Origin: Anas platyrhynchos | Lineage: Eukaryota; Chordata; Aves; Anseriformes; Anatidae | Assembly (NCBI RefSeq): GCF_047663525.1 | Contig: NC_092604.1 | Span: 10,899,501-10,963,500 of the forward strand | Length of the DNA: 64,000 nt | Direction: 5' to 3' | Part shown: positions 54,325 through 64,000 of the stretch, piece after piece | How positions within the stretch are numbered: position 1 is the first letter of the stretch | How the letters are laid out: the number at the start of each line of letters is the position of its first letter | The notes under the pieces: model-generated | What the model saw: the letters and a program-made list of their open reading frames with translations, nothing else | Databases searched by the model: none | What the model was told of the DNA's origin: nothing | Translations under genes and position numbers: made by a program

Positions 54325-56441
54325 TCAACGCTTGTTTCCAGCCGTGATGGCTTTCAAGTTACTTGTTCTCTTCAAGATGTTGGGGACGAAGAGGAGCCCT
54401 GAGGCTCGCTCAATGCTCTCGATGGGCACCAGGAACCGTTCAAGCGGGATGTTCTCGTCCACGGGGCTGTTGGGCATCACGTAGGAGCGCAGCTCGATCT
54501 CCCCACTCTCCTTTTCCAGGATGAGCACCTTGAAGAAATGGGTGGGGACGGCCACGTTGTTCTTCCCAATCACCTGGTACTTGACATACATCTTCCCGTC
54601 AGCCTCCATCCTGCACCAACAGCAATGTCCCACGTTAGCCCCCAGTCTGGTGCCTATTCCACCCCTCAGCCCTCCAGCACCACCCTAAGAGAGCCCCTGC
54701 TGCATGGTGGTGGTGAGGCTGAGCTTTACATAGCGTCTGCTCCCCCCAGGATCCCTTCCCCACTGTCTCTCCTTTAACAGCCTTTCCAAGCTATTTCTTG
54801 CTGTGAAAAGATCCCAGCTGGTGAGAGCTGCTCTTTCCAGTCCTACACAAATATCCTTGCAGATAATGTCATGCTCTTAGGTGAACAGAGAGTCCATAAA
54901 ATGAAACCTAGGAGCTTTATTCTGCAGGGAGGGGTTCTGCAGTCTAGTCTCTTAATTTAATGCTGCTGTATTAGGAAGAACTGAAAACAGAAGTCACCAG
55001 GTTACCTTGTATCTCAAGAAACCCACCCTAGGTATTCCCAAAATAACTGTCTGAATGGGAACCTAATCCCAATCCCAAGAAATCACCGTTCTGCAGAAAC
55101 TCTGCACGCTGCTGATCTCACCTACTGAAGGGGCTCTTAGCGGATCGCTCCTGTTTCCGAGCAGCTGGGAGGCTGCAAGCCCTCGGCCTGCTTTACCTTC
55201 CCAGCATGACATCGCTCGAGTGTGGTCCCAGCTGCATCCTCGTGTTTACCTGGGCAGGTAAAGAGGTCCCGTGCAGACATAGACATTCTTGTTGTTCCTT
55301 GCCAAGCTTCTGCTGTACTTCTCAAGGTTATTCCAGGCATTTTTGTTTAAATGAGGAACCTGAAAACACAAGCAGTGGACATGGACGGTACAGTTAGTCA
55401 CCAAGGGAACCTCCTCCCTGCTCAATTTTCCTCATAACAACATCCGCCTTTCAGTAACCCTTCTGGAGTGCTCGGGGCACTGCAAGCCAAGGTCACTACA
55501 GCTTCCAGAGAGCAGGTGGCAGTGTACAGAGATCCTACTTTGCACATGCAGCAGCAGAACCCACAAGACTACCACCTCTAAGCATATGTCCACCCGTTCA
55601 GCTGCCGCACACTGTTCAGACTGGGGTCCCTCTCATGGGTAGAGGGAAGCACCCAGGCAGGTCCTTACTGAGGACCTTTGTGCCTGTTTGCAGAAGCTCT
55701 TGGGGCTAACGTTGTCACCACCCCTTAGATATAATTTAACACTTAAATTGCCCTGTGTGGAGTCAGGAGCTGGACTCCATGATCCTTGTGGGCCCCTTTT
55801 AACTGAATATATTCAGCAATTCCATGAACCCCACCACCCCGAGCGAACGCAGCTGCCTCAGCCCCTCTTTACCAGAGCTACTGCCAGGCTTTGAGCAGCA
55901 GCACCCCAGGGGCGAGACCTACCTGGGGGGCGACATTACTGAGGTAGAAGGTGTCCCTCATGGCCTTCTGGCTCCACTTGTGGTTGGCGGCGGCCGCCAG
56001 GTGACCGCGGTCGAAGCCACTGCCGCGGTAGTCGGCGTTGGTGGCACGGTGGTACTCGTGCACTGAGTCGTCCTCCTGGAAGTCGCAGGCGGCGCGGTCG
56101 GAGGCTCCGCTGAGCGTCTCGCGGTTGAGCTGCTCGATCACCCAGAGCGCGCTGCGGCTCCGCGGGTCGTAGCACAGCACGTAGGACTCGCGGCTCCGCA
56201 GCTGCGCCAGGCCGGGCAGGCCGTACTTGGTCAACTCCACTCTGCCAGACCCGGTGACCGCTGGTGGGCCCGCTGCCGCCGCCGCCGCCTGCACCACGGG
56301 CAGCACGGGCACGCGGCCCAGCAGCCCCGCCACCTCCTCTGCATCGCCCTCACGGCGCTGCCAGAGGGTGGTGAGCGCCGAGCCCAGCCCCGCACCCAGA
56401 GCCAGGGAGGCCCCGGGCAGCAGCCAGCGGCCCCGCAGCAT
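54325..56441 (-). CDS. ENDOG: Endonuclease G, mitochondrial
   Basis: Mitochondrial intermembrane-space nuclease of the DNA/RNA non-specific (beta-beta-alpha metal) family, linked to mtDNA turnover and apoptotic DNA cleavage. Three coding exons: 55923-56441, 55250-55359 and 54325-54610. They total 915 bases, giving 304 aa against 297 in human. The N-terminus (MLRGRWLLPGASLALGAG) is a hydrophobic, arginine-containing mitochondrial targeting signal, followed by an Ala-rich linker near residues 50-60. The catalytic motif DRGH lies at residues 144-147 with H147 as general base, and the metal-site region AAANH follows. The C-terminus (PLERFLVPIESIERASG to KAITAGNK) matches human with one extra Arg. 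The first exon lies in a CpG island, with an ETS-type CTTCCGG just upstream near 56490. It converges with SPOUT1. Confidence 0.97.
55745..55832 (+). mobile_element. CR1-like LINE fragment
   Basis: GGAGCTGGACTCCATGATCCTTGTGGG followed by a diverged tail resembles the 3' end of an older CR1 subfamily. It lies inside ENDOG intron 1, antisense to the gene. Borders are approximate. Confidence 0.6.
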
Positions 56442-56720
56442 GGCCCCGCAGCGACTCCCGCTCCCAGCGGTTCCTTCCCAAGGGTTTTTTTCTCTTCCGG
56501 TACCCGCCCCGCCGCCACTGCCACACGCCCGTGAGGGAATTGGCCCTTCAAGGCCTCCACGCTCCTCCCGCGGTGCCCACAGAAGCGCAGCCGGCAGCGG
56601 TGTGCAAAGAAAACACTTTATTGGGGCGCAGCGCGGCGCTGGGCCCGGCCGCGGGCACTACGAGGCCGAGGAGCAGCAGCGGCCCCACTGCCGCCCCACA
56701 CGGCCTCGCTCAGTGGGGTG
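56442..56720 (-). promoter_or_regulatory. ENDOG: ENDOG promoter within a CpG island
   Basis: CpG-rich sequence upstream of the ENDOG ATG with a CTTCCGG (ETS/GABP-type) motif and a CCGCCCC-type box. It spans the TBC1D13 poly(A) signal at 56617-56622, so one gene ends inside the promoter of the next. Confidence 0.6.
56617..56622 (-). terminator. TBC1D13: TBC1D13 poly(A) signal (inferred)
   Basis: AATAAA on the - strand followed by a GTGTTTTCTTTGC GU-rich element, a textbook cleavage context. It is on the TBC1D13 strand and only 176 bases before the ENDOG start codon. Confidence 0.6.
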
Positions 56721-59700
56721 GCAGCACAAAGCCTCCTCCTCCCCCCCCCGTCTCACTAAAGGAAGCGTTATAAAAATAGTGTTTAAAAAGAAGCATAAAA
56801 GAAGGAGTTTTAGAGTGAGGAAGTGTTCTCTGCACCCCGTTCTGGCAATTCTTTCCAGACAAGGTAAAGGGAAATAAAAAAAAAAAAAAGTGTTATTTGA
56901 CAAACTGCCCGGTGCATTCCTCTCTTCCTGGGGAAGGGCAGTGTAGGAGAGAGCCCCGAGAACAGTCACTGACCCTCACTCAGGGAGACGGCCCCTGCTT
57001 CCCCAAACACCCCAGAGTGCCCCCAGTCAGCTCCTGGCCCTTATTTCACTCACTGCCAAAGCGTGAATAATTCCCCGTGAGGTCCCAGAATTCAAACTCT
57101 GTCGTTCTGCACAACCATCATCAACTTCATCTCCGGTATCCTGGTCCTTCTACCTCACTGGCAGAGCCACAAGTTCCCAGGAGCCTGAACTGCACACGGT
57201 GAAAGTCCTGGACCTCCTCCTCCCAGGGAAGGCTCGGGTCCCCACATCCACCGTAGCACCCTGATTTTCTTCCTAGTTGAAGATGGGTCCTCTCATCCCA
57301 CCCAGCAGCAGTGCCACCTGTGAGGAACACTTCCAAAAAGCTATTTAAACATCCCCTGTTCAGGACCCTATGAAAGAAGGCACCCTCAAGGCACCCCAGG
57401 CTCCCACCTTCTGACCCCAGGAACTGCTGCTGCAGCCAAACTCACTGTTGCTGCAGCACCTTCAGACTGAAAGAAGTCAGAGGAGGAAATATCCCCAGGA
57501 TGGCACCGGTGCTACTTGGCCACACAAGCCAGGAACAACCATAACCTAGTTAATGCTATCTGACCTCAAAAAAAAAATAAAATTAAAATCATCACAAACA
57601 GCCTTTGAGGAATGAATGCACGGAAACTAATGAGGTGATTCAAAAGCTGGGAACAAGACTTTTTCTCCCCTCAGAAGATCCATTTTTGCTCTTAAAGAAA
57701 GGGGCAAGTCGTGGAATAAAGAAATGGGTGGCCCAAGTCATTGAAAAGTAGAACAACTCCCTTCAAAGCCCTTTCCAGCAGCAGAACAAAGTCCTGCAAC
57801 ACAGCAGAGGGAGAAGGAGGGACATAAAACAGCTTTTCATGTAGGAACCAGCCTGCCTGGGTGTATCAAAGTTGTTAAAAGTTTTCCCCCAAAAAGAACT
57901 CAAATTAACCAGTTTAGCAGCCATAGGCTTGTCTGGATAAAGCTATTGATTGAATTCATCCCAGAGAACCTTTCCAGCAGCCAAAGCTCTCATCTCATCC
58001 TGTTAAACCACTGCAAACTCTTTTAAAAAGTGTTCACCATCACCCACCCTGAAGAGAAATAAAACAGCATAGTAAGCCCTTGGACACCTAGGAAGGGAAG
58101 AGACAGCATGACACCTGTACCAGCCAGCAGCAGACCCTGGTGCTCCATTACCCACCTCCACGGTGTCTTTCTCAAGCGTTTGTGATGCTCCAGCCCCACA
58201 CGTGACTCTGAAAACAAGCAGGAGTTCATCCACAAGGAATGTTTTGATCCTCATTTGCCTGCTGCCTTCTGAGATTTTTAAGGAGACTCACAGAGTGAGT
58301 CTTTCAGACAGACATTCAGAGCAGGAACCCTCACGGAAGCTGCTGTTACCAGTGAGAAACCACACAGTAAGCACTTGCAAGGGGGACCCAAAATAGCCAG
58401 CAGGGGCATACAGGGAGATTGTGCATGGAAGGTATGAGAGCTACAGCAATATTCAGAAGAGTGTTTTGGAGGAGGTCCAACTCTGCTATGAGTCTGACCC
58501 TCCATTCCCACATTTGTGGCTACCATCTAGCAGTTTGGCCACGTGAGGTCTGACAACCGGCCTCTGTAGTGCAGGTTCCCAGCAGCTGAGACCACCTAGA
58601 AGAGCGCAGTGATCAAGGCAGGAAGAACACTCATCCCGTGGCTAGAGCTGACAGGATGCTCCATCACACAGCCGTCCTGGTCCTTCAGTTCCACTTTTCT
58701 TGGAGGAAAACTCTACCCTCTAAAAGGATTGCAGCAAAGAGGGATGCTGTCAGCCACAGGTATTAATTAGATTGTTTTAAGCCTTCAGTTGCTCAGGATC
58801 CACCACAGCAGCAACACCTGGCTGCATCAGTGTCACTTGAGCATCTTCTAAAGAGGCAGATAGATTGCTTGGGGTTGCTAACAAGAACATAGGTGCGTGC
58901 ATCAACCTGTCTGCCAGTCTCCCCACACAGCCTCAAATGAATTACAGTCACCTGCAAAGAACTGGCCTTCAGTGAAGGAAGTAACACTTAGTAAAACTGC
59001 AAAAGGCTGACAACATCCCTCTCGGTAGGGCCGTTCTAGGCCATCAGCAGCTTAAGCAGATCTTTGAAAGATGACTGACCTTTAACAAATCAATACCCAT
59101 AACACCGAAAATCGCAGTGTCAAACAGCTATGCAGAGGTGAGCCAGCACAGCACAGAACGAGGGTAAAGCATGCCGGATTAGTGTTCACTCAAGAGCTTC
59201 TGCACAACCCAAGCACCTGGGTGCTGGCAGTTTCTCCCGTTGAGGATTATGGTTTCTGATCAGCAGGTTAGCAGTTCTTTCCATAGTTAGCAGTTCTTTC
59301 CATAGCTTGTCTTCGTCGCTGTTCACTTAAGCCTGCTCTACAGTATTCGAAACGCAGCAGCTTCCCTCTGAGGAGGGACAAGTGTCCAACTCACGCCTGT
59401 CACACCAGCAGGGCTGGTTCAGAGGATGTGGATCAGCCCCAGGAGTCAACTAACGATTGAAATGCTTGTATGCCCACTGGATTGCACTGGAATAGAACTC
59501 TTACTTGTAGCTCAGACCTGTAATGTGTCCCTTCCTGGTGAGAAGTGCTATTAGACAATACCAGGGTTACCATTACCAGAGCTTACGCGGAGTAATACTT
59601 TGCAAGCCACTGAGGCAGGAAACCTCAATGCCGTGCCTGTATAAGTCCCTAAATATAGCTGTCTTCATGCAACTAGATGCTTGTTTCTTGTGTTTCGGAA

Positions 59701-60600
59701 TCCTGATTGTAGCTGGATATCATAGAATCATGTGGATATGCCCCAGTTCAGAGACAGAAAAGCAGCTTGAGGCCTCAGCCTCCCTGCAGCAACAAGCTCC
59801 TGCTCTAAGGCTGTGCGTAGTAAGGCTTGACTTCAAGCTACACTTCACTCATCGATTAAAACCACTGCAGCCTTGCTTTCAAGGAGACCTTCTTGGTAAG
59901 GCCATTCTGGGTTCAGGCAGTTTCGGTGCACAAAGCTGGCAGCTGTAATGATGTCTTCCCCTCTCAGCTTCTCAAGATCTCTTTCCCATGTGAAGGGGTC
60001 CAAACTGTTGGATGCCAGATGACACCAGAAGCTGATGCAATCTTCTTTTCTTTTTTTTTTTTTTTTTTGCACACCCCAGGGATGGCTAAGTGCAGACACG
60101 AGGGAGAAGAATCCAGAAGCTACTTGAACAGCAGGGTGTGTGACTTCGTTGGGATACATTCTATTCACAGGAGAAAGATTCTTCTACTCTCACCCACTGA
60201 AATCCACTGGATCCAGCCTGTCCCTTCCCCATCAGAAGTTACTCCATGTGAGCTACCTTCATGATGCAGAAGGAATCCACCCCTTGAGGAATATGCTGAC
60301 AGATGGTTTCTTTCTCCACTTAAAGTCATTAAAAAAGATACAAAGAACTGCTTTTGGCAGCACAGAGGCATTTGAAGTTTGAGAAATCTGGAGTGCAGGA
60401 CCCAAGCAGATGGGGAAGTAATCAGTCCTTGACCTAATAAATAGAGTAGAAGGAAGTCTTCAAGGTGGCCAGTAGCCCAAATGCAAAACCTGAAGTCCTG
60501 CAGAGACCTCTAGGAGTTTTAACACGCCACACTTCACAGGGGCATCTCCTAGGATCCACTGCCATACAGTTTCTCCAACACCTTTTGTGAGGCTCATGGA
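56623..60600 (-). other. TBC1D13: TBC1D13 3' UTR (inferred)
   Basis: Four kilobases of non-coding sequence between the TBC1D13 stop and the hexamer at 56617-56622. It has only short ORFs, one perfect 19-base duplication and a T-run near 60.06 kb. I found no nearer canonical signal, so the whole block is probably 3' UTR, though an internal variant site cannot be excluded. Confidence 0.45.
59267..59304. repeat. Perfect two-copy 19-base tandem repeat
   Basis: GTTAGCAGTTCTTTCCATA occurs twice in direct succession (59267-59285 and 59286-59304). Confidence 0.9.
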
Positions 60601-63600
60601 CTATTTGGAATCCTGAAGTTCCTTTGCCTTCTTCAAAATCAGGTGAACATCGGAGATAGGATAATCCTACGGTAAAGAAAAACAATTTAAGTGCCAACTT
60701 CGCATTTCCTGCACACATCATTCCACCTAAGCAGAGCAAACCTTGGCAGTACAATTCTTCACCTATTATAACACATTGTCATGTTCAGCTACCCACCTGA
60801 CAGTTAACAGCTTCCTGTTTTGTATCTGATCAAACCCCAATACCCTTCAAGAAGTTTTTGTAGCTTGTCCTACACGGGTACAGTCAGCTGGCCTGCTACA
60901 AGGGCTATCTTCATGCCAAAACACCTTATCAAAGCCAGTACCTTGCACAGCCCAAAGCAGGAACTGGCAGAATCAGAGATATCCTGCTGTTCTGTGAAGG
61001 TGTTCTCAACCTTGGGCTCTCTCAGATCTCAGAGATAAACAAAAGTCTCTGGCCAGCAAATTTGACATTGTTACATAGGGCATAAAAACTTCGCTAGAAA
61101 ACATTTATTTTTTTGTAATGCTAAAAGCCTCTAGTCTATGAGGATTTCTCTGTAGACCAGGAAGGGAGCACATGCAAAAGAAGGCTCTGTGTTAGTGGTA
61201 GTGCTGGGCTCCAGACCATAGTACTGTGCCCCACCAACAGCAGACCATAGAAGGAATATTGGTCTCTGAAACAGAGCTCGTTGCTTTTCTAGCACTAGGG
61301 AGGGGGAGGAAGGAGAAGACATCCATACAGAGCTGAGAAGACAACACAGGTAGCATACAGCCACATTCTGTACGTGGAAGTGAAAGCCCAGGTAACAGCA
61401 CAGGGAGCAGAGACCACCACCAAGGAGGTGAAGGCAGTCATTTCTCCCAAGTGAGTCTGGTTTCCCTGTGGGTGGTGGGGACCACAGCACGCAAAGATTC
61501 GTACTTCCAGTAAGAAGCGTGCTATAAGAACAACCTTAAGATTTTTCTGCAAGCAACCATCAGAAATCCGGTACTTCTCCTCAGCCTGGCCTACCACCAT
61601 CCTCTCTATTTAAAGATTCCCCAAATTACCCCCCATGCCCACTCTATTTATGATCCTTACCTGTAGCAGCCTCATATTCAGAGTGAAGTCTCCTTCCAGC
61701 AACTGATCCCGGATTAGTCTGAAAGATGGAAATTAGTCCAGCTACTTTTGGTTCTTTTCAGAGGGACTCTAAGAATGGACTACACTGTGCCTTTGTAGAG
61801 GCTTTTGAGAACACTTTCACTACCATTCTGACAGATGTCTGTAACCTATGCACTAGATGCATTAACACATGCCTGTGGAACTCCTGGATCCATGGATTTC
61901 ATTAAATGAGAGAAAAAAAGAGCAGGAAGGCTACCTCTGTACTTACGTCAACATGGCACAACAGACGAGGAGCAGAAAATCGAAGCGTTTTTCATCAGCA
62001 AAGAGGGAGTCCCAGATCCGGATGACATCTGGCAGCAGAAACTCTTGGGACAAGAGCAGCGTCAGCCAGCGGAAGGCAAAGAACTGGGGTTTGATGTTCT
62101 GTTCTTGCTGTCAGACACGCACCAAGCAAAGAATGAATACATGCTCTTGGCCCAATCCCTCCAAGACGTGCACCCCTTGTTTCTATCCCCATCTCCACCC
62201 TCATACAGCTCTAGGCTGCCAACTCCTATCAGCACAGCAGCAAAACCACTGCCTCCTTTGAAGGCCCTCATGTTCAAGCTATATTGAAAGAAAGATTTTC
62301 AATGCAACTAACTTCCAAGTCTACAAAGCAAGAAAATGCTCCTCTAAGACACAAGTAAAGGAAGCTTTTCTTCCTGAAGGCACTGTTTGTGTTAGTTCAG
62401 CTAAACTTGCCAAGTAATTTTAATTTCCCATTTGAATAACATTTTATCTGCAAAGCCGCAGCCCTCCCCCTCTAGCAAAGGCACTGTTTTGTCAGGATTT
62501 CCTCTCCTTTCCAGAAGCCCTGTATTTATCAAAGGTTTACTGCTCACAAAAAGAAACAAAACATGGAAAGGAGTTCACACTGATGGTCACTAAAAAATAC
62601 TGTAAGCACTCCTAGCCCACAGCTTTCTTGTTTTTTTGCTATCAAATCCCAAGAACCATAAGTTTAAGTAAGGTCAAACAAGCTCAGGATCCTGATGACA
62701 TTCTTACGCTGCTGCATGGCCAAGACCATTTCCTGGCAGCCAAACAGTAAGCAGTTTATTCTCTCCCCACTGAATGAGTCTTCAGGCAACATTGTGAGAG
62801 TTGTGTCACTGTCCTCTGTCCTTACAGATCATCTTTTGGGTTACAGAAGAAACATCTTGACTTCTCTAAATATATAAACAACAAATCAGAGTGATTTGGT
62901 GAAGGTTGGAATAATGAGACCAGCTTTCCTTTCCAAATTCTTGTTGGATTTTGGCACCAAATGGACTGCAGGACCTAAGGAGGTCTGCAACAAGAGCTGC
63001 CTTTTGATGTTCTACAAAACCCACACCAAACCATGGCACTCTGAGATCCCTGAATGAAGCAGAACTATAGAATTAGTCAAGTAGGATGCTACAGGACTTC
63101 AGTTTACTTCTGGAATGATCTCCACAAACTTTGTGTTGTTACAGCATCCAATGACAACAGAAGAGGGCAGGCGGTGGGGGAGTGGGAAGGTTTTTTGTTC
63201 TGTTTTTGAAGACTGAGGCAACCTTAACCTTCCTTTAACCTCAAATCCCAGGGGACGTCAGAGCAAAATTCATGTTTACAGCTCCAAGTAAACTTCAAGC
63301 CAGGTGACGAGGGAGGGTGGCCAAGGCACTTTGGTTGTTGCAGAGCTGCCGACTGTGACTCCATTGTTTGCTTTCAGCCAAGCAGGGGAGGAAAGCCTTG
63401 CTGTATCAGCTCACTCTAGACTTACTCCACGGAGAGCTTGTTTCAAGCTTCTAGATAAGACAGCCTCTATGTCCTATTGGCAAAGGCCTTCACGGAGCCT
63501 CTGAACCTTTCCATTCAAGCCCAGTAACAGTTTAACAGAATTGGCTGACATTTAAATGCACTAATAAGCTGTTTTCCCCACATTCCAACCAGGATTCAGA

Positions 63601-63783
63601 GAAACACCTAGCTCCTCACCAGTTTCAAGTACAGCTCCACATCTTTTTCCTTCAGGGTGGAGTAGACCTTCTCCATTTTGTAGGTTATACCACACTGAGA
63701 ATCATCCAAGCTCTTAATGAAGTTGTCCCGAATTTCAGCCATTAGGTTGGTAAAGCAGAAAAATGTGTCAGCTTCAGCATGTT
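60601..63783 (-). CDS. TBC1D13: TBC1 domain family member 13, 3' portion
   Basis: Rab GTPase-activating protein, reported to act on Rab35 and affect GLUT4 traffic. Only the last four coding exons lie here: 63620-63783, 61947-62107, 61661-61718 and 60601-60666. They are joined in consistent phase and give 149 whole codons plus stop. They cover the C-terminal half of the TBC domain, from HAEADTFFCFTNLMAEIRDNF through FFAFRWLTLLLSQEF and LPDVIRIWDSLFAD, ending KKAKELQDSK as in human (400 aa in full). The arginine and glutamine finger motifs of the GAP site belong to upstream exons beyond the right edge. The gene has the same strand as ENDOG and lies immediately upstream of it. Confidence 0.95.
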
Positions 63784-64000
63784 CTGGGGAAGGAAAAAAA
63801 AGTTAATGGGGGCATAAAGAAAGCATCACTGTCAGAGGTACGCAGAACTGCTTTTGTTCAATAACCTGGTTCCTATACTTAAGTAATCTATCTCAAGACC
63901 TTGGCTTGCTTGGTCTAGGATGAGACCAGACAAAATTTTTTTTTGGAGTAGAAATATCTACAGAGCCACTGCAAATACAGACCCTGCGTGCAACACAAGG
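63784..64000 (-). other. TBC1D13: TBC1D13 intron, window edge
   Basis: Sequence upstream of the acceptor of the 63620-63783 exon. No coding exon is visible up to the edge. Confidence 0.7.

Noticed and set aside
56227-56877. 216-codon + strand ORF over the ENDOG 5' end and promoter
   Set aside because: Antisense to ENDOG exon 1 and the CpG island; Pro/Arg-rich with no recognisable domain.
59720-59740. A CATAGAATCAT string as another CR1 tail
   Set aside because: Only about 11 bases match and the flanks do not resemble CR1.

Overview
The window reads as a gene-dense stretch of a bird genome, most likely a microchromosome region equivalent to chicken chromosome 17. The evidence is fragments of CR1 LINEs with the avian 3' tail (repeats of ATTCTATG), short introns, CpG-island promoters, and seven recognisable vertebrate genes in the order and relative orientation of human 9q34.11 read backwards. 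No prokaryotic, viral or CRISPR-like material was recognised.

Layout, left to right: 1-630, a possible terminal exon of an unidentified + strand gene; 1625-3600, DOLK (+); 5364-12271, PHYHD1 (-), reconstructed as 11 coding exons giving 291 aa; 12.5-19.2 kb, intergenic sequence with nothing recognised; 19.25-37.0 kb, LRRC8A (-), with two coding exons giving 810 aa, a 5' UTR exon holding a 31-codon upstream ORF, and a CpG-island promoter near 37 kb; 37.0-48.1 kb, KYAT1 (+), with 12 coding exons giving 425 aa and a long 5' intron carrying a CR1; 49.2-53.5 kb, SPOUT1 (+), with 12 coding exons giving 377 aa; 54.3-56.44 kb, ENDOG (-), with three exons giving 304 aa; 56.6-63.78 kb, the last four coding exons of TBC1D13 (-) and an apparent 4-kb 3' UTR. 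The 5' part of TBC1D13 lies beyond the right edge.

The genes are ordinary housekeeping or metabolic genes with no shared pathway: dolichol phosphate synthesis (DOLK), a 2-oxoglutarate oxygenase (PHYHD1), the volume-regulated anion channel core subunit (LRRC8A), kynurenine/glutamine transamination (KYAT1), RNA methylation and spindle function (SPOUT1), a mitochondrial nuclease (ENDOG) and a Rab GAP (TBC1D13). What links them is promoter and terminator sharing. LRRC8A and KYAT1 appear to diverge from one CpG island with three YY1-type motifs. DOLK/PHYHD1 and SPOUT1/ENDOG converge. The TBC1D13 poly(A) signal lies under 200 bases upstream of the ENDOG start codon.

Exon boundaries were read by hand from GT/AG sites, unbroken frame, phase agreement and remembered human proteins. 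The coding lengths close exactly in frame for every complete gene. No wholly new system was found. The most interesting leads are the LRRC8A upstream ORF, the TBC1D13/ENDOG overlap and the unidentified exon at the left edge.
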